A stretch of DNA of 64,000 bases from JAHEIJ01 sp040235565 (GTDB lineage: Bacteria > Pseudomonadota > Gammaproteobacteria > UBA6429 > Thiohalophilaceae). The stretch covers positions 50,778 to 114,777 of the forward strand of contig JBECLA010000135.1 of the NCBI GenBank assembly GCA_040235565.1. Direction: 5' to 3'. The notes below the pieces were generated by a model. The model did not search any database. It saw nothing but the letters and a program-made list of their open reading frames with translations, and had not been told where the DNA came from. How positions within the stretch are numbered: the stretch's first letter is position 1; each line of letters opens with the position of its first letter. The translations under genes were made by a program, and so were the position numbers. Of the stretch, positions 26,110-35,216 are shown piece after piece.

Positions 26110-26802
26110 ATGCTTTTGCGCGCGGACCATCTCCACTATGCCTATGAAGAAGCCGGTCATTTGCATGATGTGTTGCAGGATGTCAGTCTTATGTTGCAGA
26201 CCGGAGAACGGGTTGCGTTACTGGGAAGTAGCGGCTCAGGCAAGTCAACTCTGTTGAACTTGCTGGGTGGCATCGATACACCCACGCAGGGTGCCATCCA
26301 GATAGCAGACAAAACGATCACGCATCTGCGGGAACCGGATTTAACCCTGTTCCGACGGCAGCATATTGGCTTTGTCTATCAACAGTTTAATTTGATACCT
26401 ACCCTGACCACGGCAGAGAATATTCTGTTACCACTGGAATTACTGGGGTTCTCCCAACAGGAACAACAACAACGACTGGCCCATTGGCTTGGCGCAATTG
26501 GTTTGTCAGGCAGGGAAAAATCTTTTCCGGATCAACTCTCCGGTGGCGAGCAACAACGCGTCTCAATTGCCCGGGCATTGATACATCAACCGGCACTGGT
26601 GCTGGCGGATGAACCCACCGGTAACCTTGACGCACACACCGGGCAACGCGTATTGAGTATGTTGTTTGAGCTGGCAGCAGAATCCCAACAAACCCTTTTG
26701 GTGGTAACGCATAGCAAAACCGTGGCTGATAAGGCCGATCGTATCCTGATCCTGGAGCAGGGCATGTTGCACGATGAGGATATGCAGGGAATCGCATGGT
26801 AA
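26110..26802 (+). CDS. ABC transporter ATP-binding protein, LolD/MacB type
   Basis: The 230-residue ATPase has Walker A GSSGSGKST, signature LSGGEQQRVSIARAL and Walker B LVLADEP, of the LolD/MacB group that work with FtsX-type permeases. ATG 26110 is chosen over an upstream TTG at 26095; the ribosome site is weak. Its stop overlaps the permease start (ATGGTAA at 26796-26802), so the two are coupled. The trio with the genes below resembles the AttE-AttF/G-AttH gene set. Confidence 0.87.
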   Translation: MLLRADHLHYAYEEAGHLHDVLQDVSLMLQTGERVALLGSSGSGKSTLLNLLGGIDTPTQGAIQIADKTITHLREPDLTLFRRQHIGFVYQQFNLIPTLTTAENILLPLELLGFSQQEQQQRLAHWLGAIGLSGREKSFPDQLSGGEQQRVSIARALIHQPALVLADEPTGNLDAHTGQRVLSMLFELAAESQQTLLVVTHSKTVADKADRILILEQGMLHDEDMQGIAW

Positions 26803-29309
26803 CTCCCCTGTTACTGCGTTCCAGCTGGCGCTTTTTCACGCACCATCCCTGGCAACTGTGGTTAACCCTGCTGAGCATCGCCCTGGGGACCGCAGTCATG
26901 GTGGCGGTGGATCTGGCAAACATGACAGCCAGACAGTCATTTCGTCATTCGGTGACACTGTTGGCAGGCCCCATGACGCATGAAATCTCCGCCCGTGAGG
27001 GCGATATTCCCGAGCAGTTCTATACCCGGCTACGCATTGACTGGCAACTGCGAGCCTCAAGCCCGCAGCTGGTTGCGACGGTCAGGGTGGCGGGATTGCC
27101 GTATACCCTGTTGGGTGTGGATCCCTTTGCCATGTTGTTTCAGCCTCGCGCCGGTCTGGATATTCCTGCCGCTACCCTGCCTCGCTTATTGACTGAGCCC
27201 AACAGTGCGCTGATTTCCTCCGAATTGGCGGCACGGGAGAAGCTCACAATTGGTGACAGATTAGACGTCACAATCAAGCAGGCACGAAAAACGTTAACTG
27301 TTGTGGCCATACTCGACGTGAAGCAGGATGCCCGCCTGGCTGAACTGCTTGTGACGGATATCGCCACGGCGCAGAGCCTGCTGGATAAACCGGGGGTGCT
27401 AAGTCGCATTCAGTTGCGTCTGGATAATGATCAAGCAACGCAATTGCAAGAGCAACTGCCGGCTGAATTGAAGTTGAATTCGTATCAATCCCGGCAACAA
27501 AGCTTTTCGCAGATGACAGAGGCGTTTCGCATCAACCTGACGGCAATGAGTTTGTTAGCGATGCTGGTGGGCGCATTTCTGGTCTACAACACCATGACCT
27601 TTTCCGTGTTGCAGCGGCGGCACGCTTTTGCCGTTAACCGCATGGTCGGGGTTACCGGTACACAGCTATTTCGCCATCTGTTACTGGAAGCGGTACTGTT
27701 AGGACTAACGGGCAGCGCCCTGGGAATAGTACTAGGTATCATCCTGGGACAGGGCTTGTTGGTGCTGGTCACTCAGACTATTTCAGATCTGTATGTTTCG
27801 GTGGACGCGACCAATGTGCTGGTAACACCGTGGCAAATCATGAAAGGTATGGGTATCACCTTACTGGCGGTACTGACTGCGACGCTCGCGCCCGCACTGG
27901 AAGCGGCGCGGGTGCCACCCGTGTTGGTGTCCCGCGCTTCCCACCTGGAACACACCGGTAAGCGAATTTCCAACTGGTTGTTGCTGGTCGGAATTATCGC
28001 GATGGCCATGAGTCCGCTCCTCATCGGCGCTTCAGCACGCAGCCTGGTGACCGGTTTTATTGCGCTGTTTCTTTTTATCGTCGGTTACAGCCTGGTTGTG
28101 CCGGGAGTGTTAAAAGCCATTTTGCGGGGTTTATTGCGCATTCCCACTGACAGCCTGTATCAGCGAATGACATTACGTGGCGTGCAGGCCTCGTTGAGTC
28201 GTACCAGCCTGGCGATTGTGGCATTGTGCGTGGCGGTGTCCGCCACGGTCGGGGTCAGTATTATGGTCGGTTCATTTCGGGCCAGTGTGGCGGACTGGCT
28301 GGAAGACACCTTGCAGAGCGATCTGTATATCTCCGCGACCTCGGGGGATTCCCATATCGATGGGGAGCTGGATGCGTCATGGTTGCCGCGGGTCCAGGCC
28401 TTGCCGGGTATTGCGTCGATCAGTACGGGTCGCAATGCCCGGCTGGAGGTTGAGGGTGTCAGTGTGCCGATGCTGGTTTTACAACCCGGCGCGCACAGTA
28501 GCCGTGGCTTCGAGTATCTGCAGGGCGATCCGGCCGCGGTCTGGCAGGCCTTTCTGCTGGAGGATGTGTTACTGGTGTCCGAACCGTTTGCCTATCATCG
28601 AGGCGTGCAGGCGGGGGATCACCTGACGGTACAGACGGGCAAGGCAGGTCGGGTCAGTCTGAAAATTGCCGGCGTGTATCGCGATTACAGTGCCAGTCAG
28701 GGGATGGCGGTTATACCGCGGCGCGTCTATGACAAATACTGGGCGGATCGGGGTATTACCACCATCGGCCTGAAACTGGTTAAAGAGACGGATGTGGCTG
28801 CAGTAGCTGAACAACTGCGACGTTGGGTGGCGAGCAGTGACCAGGCCGTCATGGTCCGCTCCAATAAAACCATCCGGGATTTTTCCCTGCAGGTTTTTGA
28901 TCGCACGTTTGCCATCACCAATGTGTTGCGCCTGCTGGTAATCATCGTGGCCTTTGTGGGGGTGTTCAGTGCCTTGATGGCCTTGTTTCTGGAGAAGAGC
29001 CGCGAGTACGCCATATTACGTGCTACCGGCATCACGCCCGCGCAATTACGACGTCTGGTTTTATGGCAGTCCGGCCTGATCGGTTTGTTGGCGGGCTTGT
29101 TGTCGTTACCACTTGGCTGGATTATGTCCGATATTCTGATTGAGGTGATTAACCGGCGATCTTTCGGCTGGACCATGCAAAGCTATTTCTTTCTGAGCCT
29201 GCCCCTGCAGGCGTTGTTGCTTTCCGTGTTGGCAGCCTTGCTGGCAGGTCTCTATCCGACACAGCGGATCAGTCGGGTGTCATTACGTGAAGGGTTACAT
29301 TCTTTATGA
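26796..29309 (+). CDS. FtsX-like ABC transporter permease, fused double unit
   Basis: The 837-residue permease has two FtsX-type membrane cores, each with a soluble MacB-like periplasmic domain; hydrophobic helices lie near residues 20-40, 250-350, 395-450, 480-510 and 700-830. It likely moves lipid-linked or hydrophobic material across the inner membrane, driven by the adjacent ATPase. The final FtsX core is typical (LFLEKSREYAILRATGITPAQ). Its TGA overlaps the lipoprotein's ATG. The exact cargo is unknown; the AttEFG family was named for attachment in Agrobacterium. Confidence 0.85.
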   Translation: MVTPLLLRSSWRFFTHHPWQLWLTLLSIALGTAVMVAVDLANMTARQSFRHSVTLLAGPMTHEISAREGDIPEQFYTRLRIDWQLRASSPQLVATVRVAGLPYTLLGVDPFAMLFQPRAGLDIPAATLPRLLTEPNSALISSELAAREKLTIGDRLDVTIKQARKTLTVVAILDVKQDARLAELLVTDIATAQSLLDKPGVLSRIQLRLDNDQATQLQEQLPAELKLNSYQSRQQSFSQMTEAFRINLTAMSLLAMLVGAFLVYNTMTFSVLQRRHAFAVNRMVGVTGTQLFRHLLLEAVLLGLTGSALGIVLGIILGQGLLVLVTQTISDLYVSVDATNVLVTPWQIMKGMGITLLAVLTATLAPALEAARVPPVLVSRASHLEHTGKRISNWLLLVGIIAMAMSPLLIGASARSLVTGFIALFLFIVGYSLVVPGVLKAILRGLLRIPTDSLYQRMTLRGVQASLSRTSLAIVALCVAVSATVGVSIMVGSFRASVADWLEDTLQSDLYISATSGDSHIDGELDASWLPRVQALPGIASISTGRNARLEVEGVSVPMLVLQPGAHSSRGFEYLQGDPAAVWQAFLLEDVLLVSEPFAYHRGVQAGDHLTVQTGKAGRVSLKIAGVYRDYSASQGMAVIPRRVYDKYWADRGITTIGLKLVKETDVAAVAEQLRRWVASSDQAVMVRSNKTIRDFSLQVFDRTFAITNVLRLLVIIVAFVGVFSALMALFLEKSREYAILRATGITPAQLRRLVLWQSGLIGLLAGLLSLPLGWIMSDILIEVINRRSFGWTMQSYFFLSLPLQALLLSVLAALLAGLYPTQRISRVSLREGLHSL

Positions 29310-30412
29310 AGCTCCGGTTTTGCCTGCTGTTCGGTTTGTTGCTGGGTGCCTGTGACAAAGTCCCGACCGAAGCGGCACTGGATCTTACGGCTGCCCTGGG
29401 CGGGCAGGCGGCGCAGGGTTTCAGCCGTGCCACGGAACCGCGATCTTTCCGGTTTCCCCGCGATCATGCGGCCCATCCCGATTTTCGCAATGAATGGTGG
29501 TATATCACCGGTAATCTCAGTGACGGGCAGGATCAGCGTTTCGGCTATCAGGTCACCCTGTTTCGTGTTGCGCTGGCACCGCAATCGCCCCGGAGTCAGT
29601 CACACTGGGCGACCAACCAGGTATGGATGGCGCATGTGGCGCTGACGGATGTCAGGGCGAATCGTCATTGGCATGATCAACGGCTGGCGCGGGGTGCGGT
29701 TGGGCTGGCTGGCCAGACTGCACAACCGTTTCGCGTCTGGCTGGAAGACTGGCAAATTCTCGGGACAAGCGGGGGTGAGTTTCCCTGGACGGTGGTGGTA
29801 CAAACCGAGCAATTTGGTTTGCAGCTGCAACTGCAACCGGTCAAGCCGGTAGTGCTGCAGGGAGATAAGGGCCTGAGCCAGAAAAGCGAACAGCCAGGCA
29901 ATGCCTCTTATTATTATTCCTTCACCCGCCTCCGGACCGAAGGTGAAATACTGAAAGGGGATGAGCGTGTCAGGGTACGGGGATGGTCCTGGCTGGATCG
30001 GGAATGGAGCACCAGTGCCCTTGGTGACGGCCAGGTCGGCTGGGACTGGTTTTCGCTGCAACTCGAGGATCAGCATGAGCTGATGTTCTACCGCTTGCGG
30101 CGCCACGATGGCGCCACCGATCGCCACAGTGCCGGCAAATGGATCCTGCCGGATGGCCAGACCCGATCCCTCGCCGCCGAAGAGGTGAACCTGCAACCGC
30201 TGCGCTACTGGACATCGTCTTCCGGACGCCGCTATCCCGTCAGTTGGCAGGTGACGATTCCAGCTCTGCAGCAGCAGTTTATCGTCGAGGCGCTAGTGGC
30301 GGATCAGGAAATGGCGACCGGCATTTATTACTGGGAAGGCGCGGTGCAGGTTACCAGTGCGGCAAAGGGCGAATCGCTGGGGTATGGCTATCTGGAGATG
30401 ACGGGCTATTGA
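29306..30412 (+). CDS. AttH/CrtC-like lipocalin-fold lipoprotein
   Basis: The 368-residue protein has a lipobox (LLLGAC), giving a lipoprotein with Cys16 and Asp at +2, a signal for inner-membrane retention in E. coli. The rest fits the AttH/carotenoid-1,2-hydratase-like lipocalin family: HPDFRNEWWYITGNL, SYYYSFTRL, RVRGWSWLDREWS, and WDWFSLQL. It overlaps the permease gene by 4 bases (ATGA), so it is the third gene of the ABC operon. The role of AttH proteins is unsettled; hydrolysis or binding of a hydrophobic substrate is inferred. Confidence 0.82.
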   Translation: MKLRFCLLFGLLLGACDKVPTEAALDLTAALGGQAAQGFSRATEPRSFRFPRDHAAHPDFRNEWWYITGNLSDGQDQRFGYQVTLFRVALAPQSPRSQSHWATNQVWMAHVALTDVRANRHWHDQRLARGAVGLAGQTAQPFRVWLEDWQILGTSGGEFPWTVVVQTEQFGLQLQLQPVKPVVLQGDKGLSQKSEQPGNASYYYSFTRLRTEGEILKGDERVRVRGWSWLDREWSTSALGDGQVGWDWFSLQLEDQHELMFYRLRRHDGATDRHSAGKWILPDGQTRSLAAEEVNLQPLRYWTSSSGRRYPVSWQVTIPALQQQFIVEALVADQEMATGIYYWEGAVQVTSAAKGESLGYGYLEMTGY

Positions 30413-30441
30413 GTCACGCGAAAGGCCGGGGTACCTGTTTA

Positions 30442-30786
30442 TCAATGCCGTTTGTGGGTGGCTTGCAGTGTGACCAGTTCATCAAAACGCTGGATCAGGG
30501 CGAGCAGATGGGTCGAACGACTGCCGTGATGACGCAGGCACTCCTCTGCATAGACAAAAATGCCGCTCCGGGTCGGCAGCGGCCGACCGGTTTCGATAAT
30601 GTCTTTCATGCGCGGTAAAAATACCCATTGCAACCATTGCTCGAAGGCAAGTTGATCCACACAGAAGGGTTGCTGGCTGGCAAGCGCGCCGGGAGGCGGC
30701 GGTTGCTCTTCCCACCAGCCACATTTACGCAGCTCCGCTTCCAGCTCCAGGAGCACATCGACGATGCGTTGATGTATGTCGTGCAT
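30442..30786 (-). CDS. YqcC family protein
   Basis: The 114-residue helical protein fits the YqcC (DUF446) family: an N-terminal helix with VLLELEAELR, WWEEQPP, PFCVDQLAFEQWLQWVFLPRM, and a C-terminal helix with DELVTL. Family function is unknown. In E. coli, yqcC lies beside the pseudouridine synthase gene truC, but no such gene is here. It is 29 bases beyond the AttH stop, in the opposite direction. Start ATG 30786. Confidence 0.83.
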   Translation of the reverse strand: MHDIHQRIVDVLLELEAELRKCGWWEEQPPPPGALASQQPFCVDQLAFEQWLQWVFLPRMKDIIETGRPLPTRSGIFVYAEECLRHHGSRSTHLLALIQRFDELVTLQATHKRH

Positions 30787-30842
30787 TAAATCAGTATAAC
30801 CGTCACGGTCGCTTTCTCAGTATCGCATCACCTTGCGAAGGA

Positions 30843-31538
30843 TCAGGGCAAATCAAATAACAGCACTTCCGCCTGATCCTCCCCCGTCAATCGGATAGCG
30901 GTCTCGCCGGAAATGCTGGCCCCGTCGCCGGCCTGCATGATGTTGCCATTGAGTTCGAGCCGGCCCCGGGCAACATGGACATAGGCGGTGCGTGTCGGGT
31001 CCAGATTGTGATGCAACATCTGGCCATTCTCCGGTTTGCCGGCATAGACCCGGGCATCCTGATGGAGGGTCAGAGCGCCGTCACGACCATCGGGGGAGGC
31101 AACCAGGCATAACCGGCCTGGCAGCTCGGCGGCAAAATCCTTTTGTTCATAGCCGGGTTCAATGCCGCTGACGTTGGGCACAATCCAGATTTGCAGGAAA
31201 TTGACAGGCGCTGTATTGGAAGCATTGAATTCACTGTGACGGATGCCGCGGCCGGCGCTCATGCGTTGCACTTCACCGGCTCGGATGATGGAACCATGCC
31301 CCATGCTGTCCTTGTGTTGCAGCGCGCCGGAGAGCACGTAACTGATGATTTCCATATCGGTATGGCCATGCGTGTCGAAGCCCGCCCCCGGTGCCACGGT
31401 GTCGTCATTGATGACGCGCAGGTGTGACACCCCCATGTAACGGGGGTCGTAATAGTCGGCAAAGGAAAAGGTGTGGTAGGAGTCCAGCCAGCCGTGGTTG
31501 GCATGGCCGCGCTGGTGTGCCGGCCTCAGGGTAATCAT
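30843..31538 (-). CDS. Pirin family protein (YhhW-like bicupin)
   Basis: The 231-residue protein has the pirin pattern: HGWLDSYHTFSFADYYDP, then FDTHGHTDMEIISYVLSG (His57, His59) and RHSEFN (His101, Glu103), which bind iron or another metal. Related E. coli YhhW acts on quercetin in vitro, but the natural substrate is not known. Both cupin domains are present. It lies upstream of yqcC on the same strand with 57 bases between. Start ATG 31538. Confidence 0.88.
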   Translation of the reverse strand: MITLRPAHQRGHANHGWLDSYHTFSFADYYDPRYMGVSHLRVINDDTVAPGAGFDTHGHTDMEIISYVLSGALQHKDSMGHGSIIRAGEVQRMSAGRGIRHSEFNASNTAPVNFLQIWIVPNVSGIEPGYEQKDFAAELPGRLCLVASPDGRDGALTLHQDARVYAGKPENGQMLHHNLDPTRTAYVHVARGRLELNGNIMQAGDGASISGETAIRLTGEDQAEVLLFDLP

Positions 31539-31764
31539 GCGCGCCTCCGATAGCAGATCGCCGAATCAGAACCACCCCTATTATTGATTAATATTACGAA
31601 TAAAAAAGTGCAAATAATCGGATTTAATTATCGATAAATTAGATATATTGGCGGCCTTAGTCAATGTGTCGGATGACCGGCTTCGCCACAGTAAGGATAA
31701 GGAGGACGGGGAATCTCTCAGCGGGATGGATTCTGTTGTGTTCCTTGCTGTGGTCAGGCGCCGC

Positions 31765-31808
31765 CAGAAAACGCTGCCGGGAGATCGCAGTCCCGGCAGC
31801 GGTTTCTG
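31765..31808 (-). terminator. Terminator after the GlcG/HbpS-like gene
   Basis: The core stem GCTGCCGGGA (31773-31782)/TCCCGGCAGC (31791-31800) is perfect over 10 bp with an 8-base loop. It extends outward to CAGAAA (31765-31770)/TTTCTG (31803-31808) with only a small internal mismatch. Read on the minus strand it ends GTTTTCTG. It starts 12 bases after the stop of the minus-strand gene. Confidence 0.8.
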
Positions 31809-31819
31809 ATCCGGCGATC

Positions 31820-32311
31820 CTATTCTTCCATTTCCAGATCGGCGAGGACGGCATCCAGACCCGCCCGGGCGCATTTTTCGTCGATCTCACCGGAAGGGGC
31901 ACCGCTCACGCCGATGCCTGCCATCAGGTTGCCAGCGACGTTGACCGGGATCCCGCCGGCGCTGATGACCAGACCCTCCATCTTGGGAACCCCGTAGGCG
32001 CCCTTGAAGCGATCTTCCATTTGTGACAGCGGACTATTGAAGGCCATGGCGGTGTGGGCTTTCTGTTTACTGATGGGAACCGTGATATCCATTGCCAGTA
32101 CATCGCGCAATACCACCTGCTCGTGTCCGCCCCGATCGACGACCGTGACTGCAATCTGTACGCCTTCTTTGCGACACTGGGCAATGGCGGCCTGGGCAAT
32201 GCGCAGCGCGGTTTCCAGGCTGAGTCGCTTGATATTCTGGGTCATTTTTTCCTCTGCCTGCACCGGCAGGGTCAACAGGGTAGCGATGACAAGGCCCACG
32301 ATAGTTTTCAT
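31820..32311 (-). CDS. Secreted GlcG/HbpS family protein
   Basis: The 163-residue protein has a signal peptide (cleavage near VQAE) and the GlcG/HbpS pattern: TVVDRGGHEQVVLRD, SKQKAHTAMAF, GGIPV and GIGVSGAPSGEIDEKCA. Family members bind heme (HbpS) or accompany glycolate genes (GlcG), but neither role can be shown here. ATG 32311 is chosen since AGGAG lies about 8 bases ahead and the signal peptide begins there; the frame also extends to 32365. Location is probably periplasmic. Confidence 0.8.
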   Translation of the reverse strand: MKTIVGLVIATLLTLPVQAEEKMTQNIKRLSLETALRIAQAAIAQCRKEGVQIAVTVVDRGGHEQVVLRDVLAMDITVPISKQKAHTAMAFNSPLSQMEDRFKGAYGVPKMEGLVISAGGIPVNVAGNLMAGIGVSGAPSGEIDEKCARAGLDAVLADLEMEE

Positions 32312-32438
32312 CTTGTACTCCTTTGGGGTAATTGTTGCGTTAATTGTCAGGTATTTCTGACGCAATTTTTCAGACTATCCTGATTCACAATTTCTATCTA
32401 TGCTTATAGTATATGAGTAATATAACAGGAGGTGCGAT

Positions 32439-32672
32439 ATGGATAACCCACCCCGCGCAGGCAAAGATCATCGTATCAATCAGGACCGCTTTTTTCATGT
32501 GATGGGGCAAGGCTGGTACGTTCTGACGCGCGAAGGCGTTGATGGTCCCTTCATGGATAAAAACCAGGTAAATGATCGCCTCCGCAAATTCTCCCAGCCG
32601 CAACAAGCCAATACCAACACCGAAGCGTCGCAAGATGAACCGGCCCCGTGGGAAGATTTTTTCTTAAGGTAA
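32439..32672 (+). CDS. Small protein, DUF6316-like
   Basis: The 77-residue product contains QDRFFHVMGQGWYVLTREG and GPFMDKNQV, a pattern I associate with DUF6316. It is probably a soluble, single-domain protein. AGGAGGT seven bases ahead of the ATG is an almost perfect ribosome site, and a terminator follows, so it is a real gene. The C-terminal 25 residues are Gln/Asn/Glu rich. Function is unknown. Confidence 0.7.
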   Translation: MDNPPRAGKDHRINQDRFFHVMGQGWYVLTREGVDGPFMDKNQVNDRLRKFSQPQQANTNTEASQDEPAPWEDFFLR

Positions 32673-32694
32673 TGCTGCCAACTGTCGATTAACC

Positions 32695-32720
32695 AGGCCG
32701 GTATTAGCCGGCCTTTTTTA
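32695..32720 (+). terminator. Terminator after the DUF6316-like gene
   Basis: A perfect 7-bp stem AGGCCGG (32695-32701)/CCGGCCT (32708-32714) with a 6-base loop is followed by TTTTTATTTATT, 23 bases after the stop codon. Confidence 0.92.
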
Positions 32721-32851
32721 TTTATTGAAGTCATTTCCCACTTTCCGCTTAAGGCATCCCGCTGCAGCGTGGAAGGGATAAAGATGCGCCGGTCAGGGGG
32801 GGACGCCGGTTACGTCTGGGCTGCCGTCATCCATCAGGTTATGATTTACCC

Positions 32852-33598
32852 GTGCAAAAGCAAAACACGCTGAGTTCCGTTATCACCGTTTATCTGGTGG
32901 TGGCGCTGGCCATCTTGCTGGGCGGGGGATCATTACTGCTGCTGGGTATATTTCTGCTGCTGGGTTCCTTCACTCTGGTAGATTTTGGTTTACCGGTAGC
33001 CGCTGCGCTCGTCCTCGATGGATTCTTGTGCCTGGTATTTTTCCTGCAACACAGTGGCATGGTCCGCCGGTCCTTTCAGCAGCGGTTTGAGGCGATGGCT
33101 TCGACCCAATACCGTAATGCCGTGTACGCCATCGCCTCGGGCATGGCGTTATTGCTGCTGCTGATACTGTGGCAGAGAACCGAGCCGGTGGTGATCGCCA
33201 TTCAGGGGCCATTGCGCTGGTGTCTGTATGCGGCCTTGCTGGCCTCACTGGTCGGTTTCCTGTGGGGAGTACGGTCCCTTGGTGGTTTTGATGCCCTCGG
33301 TATTCAACCGATCCTGGCGGAAGCAGAGCAGCAAACTGCCGCACCCATGCCCTTGACTGTGCACGGCGCCTATCGCTGGGTACGCCATCCACTGTACACC
33401 TCTTCACTGTTACTTATCTGGGCGCAGCCGGATCTGACTTATGATCGTATTTTGTTTAATTTGAGCTGGACCGGATGGATCATCATCGGCAGTTTTCTTG
33501 AGGAACGTGATCTGCTGGCCCGTTTCGGCGAGGCCTATGCGACATATCAGCAGCACGTCCCCATGCTGATTCCCTGGCGACGACCTCGCCAGTATTGA
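32852..33598 (+). CDS. Isoprenylcysteine methyltransferase-like (NnrU/ICMT) membrane protein
   Basis: The 248-residue protein has five or six membrane helices and the C-terminal ICMT/PEMT signature: GAYRWVRHPLYT, then EERDLLARFGEAYATYQQHVPMLIPW. Such proteins methylate lipids or prenyl groups with S-adenosylmethionine. It also resembles NnrU-like membrane proteins by its N-terminal half. GTG 32852 is used as the start; no close ATG exists. Substrate unknown. It converges with the deacylase gene, separated by a 10-bp inverted repeat. Confidence 0.82.
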   Translation: MQKQNTLSSVITVYLVVALAILLGGGSLLLLGIFLLLGSFTLVDFGLPVAAALVLDGFLCLVFFLQHSGMVRRSFQQRFEAMASTQYRNAVYAIASGMALLLLLILWQRTEPVVIAIQGPLRWCLYAALLASLVGFLWGVRSLGGFDALGIQPILAEAEQQTAAPMPLTVHGAYRWVRHPLYTSSLLLIWAQPDLTYDRILFNLSWTGWIIIGSFLEERDLLARFGEAYATYQQHVPMLIPWRRPRQY

Positions 33599-33599
33599 A

Positions 33600-33631
33600 C
33601 CGAAGCCGGTACCATAGGGTTCCGGCTTCGG
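33600..33631. repeat. 10-bp inverted repeat between convergent genes
   Basis: CCGAAGCCGG (33600-33609) is matched by CCGGCTTCGG (33622-33631) with a 12-base loop. It lies between two stop codons and probably ends transcription from both sides, though no T run follows on either strand. Confidence 0.6.
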
Positions 33632-33646
33632 CATGCATGGATACGG

Positions 33647-34126
33647 CTAGAGATGATAGACCGGTCGGCTGAAATGGCCGTGCCGGGCGCGTTGCATGAG
33701 CTGTAAAAATGCCGGACCGCGTACGTGAATCAGATCGGTGTGATCACCGGCTTCAAAATAAATATCCGGACACTTTTCCAGACTGTCGTCCATAACGACT
33801 TCCATTTGATACGCTTCACCGATAGGAGGAATCGCGCCAATTTCACAATCGCTGAACAGACCCGGTAATTCTTCTTCAGTAGCCAGCCCCAGTCGCCGTT
33901 CCAGTTGACGGCTGAGTTTACCCAGATCGATATGATGACTTGCCGGGATGACCGCCATCAGGTAGCCAGCTTCATCTTCGAGAATGACGGATTTGGCGAT
34001 GTGCTCAGCCGGGATGTGTGACGTGTGAGCGGTGTCGAGGCTCGTCTGAGTATGGGCATGGGGCAACACCTCATATTCGACACCGTTTTGATCGAGATAC
34101 TGCTGTAATGTGATCGCAATTGCCAT
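33647..34126 (-). CDS. YbaK/ProX-type aminoacyl-tRNA deacylase-like protein
   Basis: The 159-residue protein fits the YbaK/EbsC/prolyl-tRNA editing family, which hydrolyses misacylated tRNA: YLDQNGVEYEVLPH, the lysine in IAKSVILEDEAGYLMAVIPA, and IGAIPPIGEAY. ATG 34126 has GGGGAGGT upstream and gives the usual length; the frame extends to 34201 but without a good site. Many relatives of this length carry a second, unrelated biological role, so editing substrate is open. Cytoplasmic. Confidence 0.82.
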   Translation of the reverse strand: MAIAITLQQYLDQNGVEYEVLPHAHTQTSLDTAHTSHIPAEHIAKSVILEDEAGYLMAVIPASHHIDLGKLSRQLERRLGLATEEELPGLFSDCEIGAIPPIGEAYQMEVVMDDSLEKCPDIYFEAGDHTDLIHVRGPAFLQLMQRARHGHFSRPVYHL

Positions 34127-34385
34127 GGTGTACCTCCCCTCGAAAGGTTGTGGTGGGAAAAGTCGCGTCAGGTGAGTAAATATAGCCAATCGCTCTGCCA
34201 TGAGCAGGAAAGAGAACGAAAACCATGAATTTCGCAGGGTTGTTTGGTGGGTGCCACACAGTTAACTGCCTGATTTTCCTTTACTGATGTGGGAGAGACC
34301 CTTTGAACGTAATACTTGATTAAATTGCTAGGTTAACTAGACTGTGCATTAGCTGAGACAACCAATCGTTTCGGAGGATACTGTC

Positions 34386-34595
34386 ATGATAATCCGTACG
34401 ACCACTGATCCCATTTCAAGCCGGGACGTGCCTGATCCGGAAGACCATCCCTGTGTCTATGACGGCGATGGTGAGAATGGCCTTGAAATTTACTTTGAAA
34501 CAGAAGAAAACCGCCAGGCGTACCTGAACATGAAAGTAGATAGTCAAATCGTATTGCAGGGTGATGATAGCGAAGACTATGTGGCTGAAGGCTGA
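34386..34595 (+). CDS. Small acidic protein of unknown function
   Basis: The 69-residue product is acidic (many Asp/Glu) with no membrane segment or cysteine motif apart from one Cys. A good ribosome site (GGAGGA, 34374-34379) precedes ATG 34386. No family was recognised. It lies in a cluster with a DUF1269-like membrane protein 116 bases downstream. Confidence 0.6.
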   Translation: MIIRTTTDPISSRDVPDPEDHPCVYDGDGENGLEIYFETEENRQAYLNMKVDSQIVLQGDDSEDYVAEG

Positions 34596-34711
34596 TTGCC
34601 CGAAAACCTCTCATCCGCAACAGGCCGGGTTCCAGGCGCATTTTTTAACATCAACGAACACTCAGAACGATTCCCCCGATGAGGTGCGCTTGCCAGGCAA
34701 GGAGATCTGAG

Positions 34712-35203
34712 ATGAAACGAAGACTCTACTATTTAGTACCCGATCGTTCCAATGCTGAGAAACTGGTTGATGATCTGGAAGACGTCGCGATTGCCAAACA
34801 GGATGTGCATGCAATTGCAAAAGACGAGCTTGAGCTGGAAAACATCGGCGATGTGCACACGGCGAATGAAAACGATCGGGATTACTTTCTCGAGTGGTTT
34901 TTATGGCGGATTAATCTGGCGCTATTCTTCGTCGCATTGATCGCGTTTATTGCGCTATTGATCTGGAATCCCGGGATATGGCTGATTTTGCCGTTGGTGG
35001 TTATGCTTGGAACGTTTCTTTCCGGGTTATTGTTTGTGCTTCGCTTGCCCAATGTCCATTTATATGAATTCCGTCCGGCGTTACAGCATGGCGAAGTGTT
35101 GGTCATGGTTGATGTGCCCAGTGAAGCGGTTAATCGGGTGGATCATCAGGTGCACCGCAAGCATCCCGAAGTGGTTACCGGCGGCGTTTGCTGGCACATG
35201 TGA
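34712..35203 (+). CDS. DUF1269-like small membrane protein
   Basis: The 163-residue protein begins KRRLYYLVPDRSNAEKLV, has two hydrophobic segments (about residues 66-86 and 90-110), and ends with a soluble part: LRLPNVHLYEF, VMVDVP and HRKHPEV. This is the same layout as the truncated gene at the left edge of the window, so the two are paralogs. ATG 34712 is chosen because AAGGAG lies about 8 bases ahead. Function unknown, presumably inner membrane. Confidence 0.75.
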   Translation: MKRRLYYLVPDRSNAEKLVDDLEDVAIAKQDVHAIAKDELELENIGDVHTANENDRDYFLEWFLWRINLALFFVALIAFIALLIWNPGIWLILPLVVMLGTFLSGLLFVLRLPNVHLYEFRPALQHGEVLVMVDVPSEAVNRVDHQVHRKHPEVVTGGVCWHM

Positions 35204-35216
35204 GACAGAATGAGTT

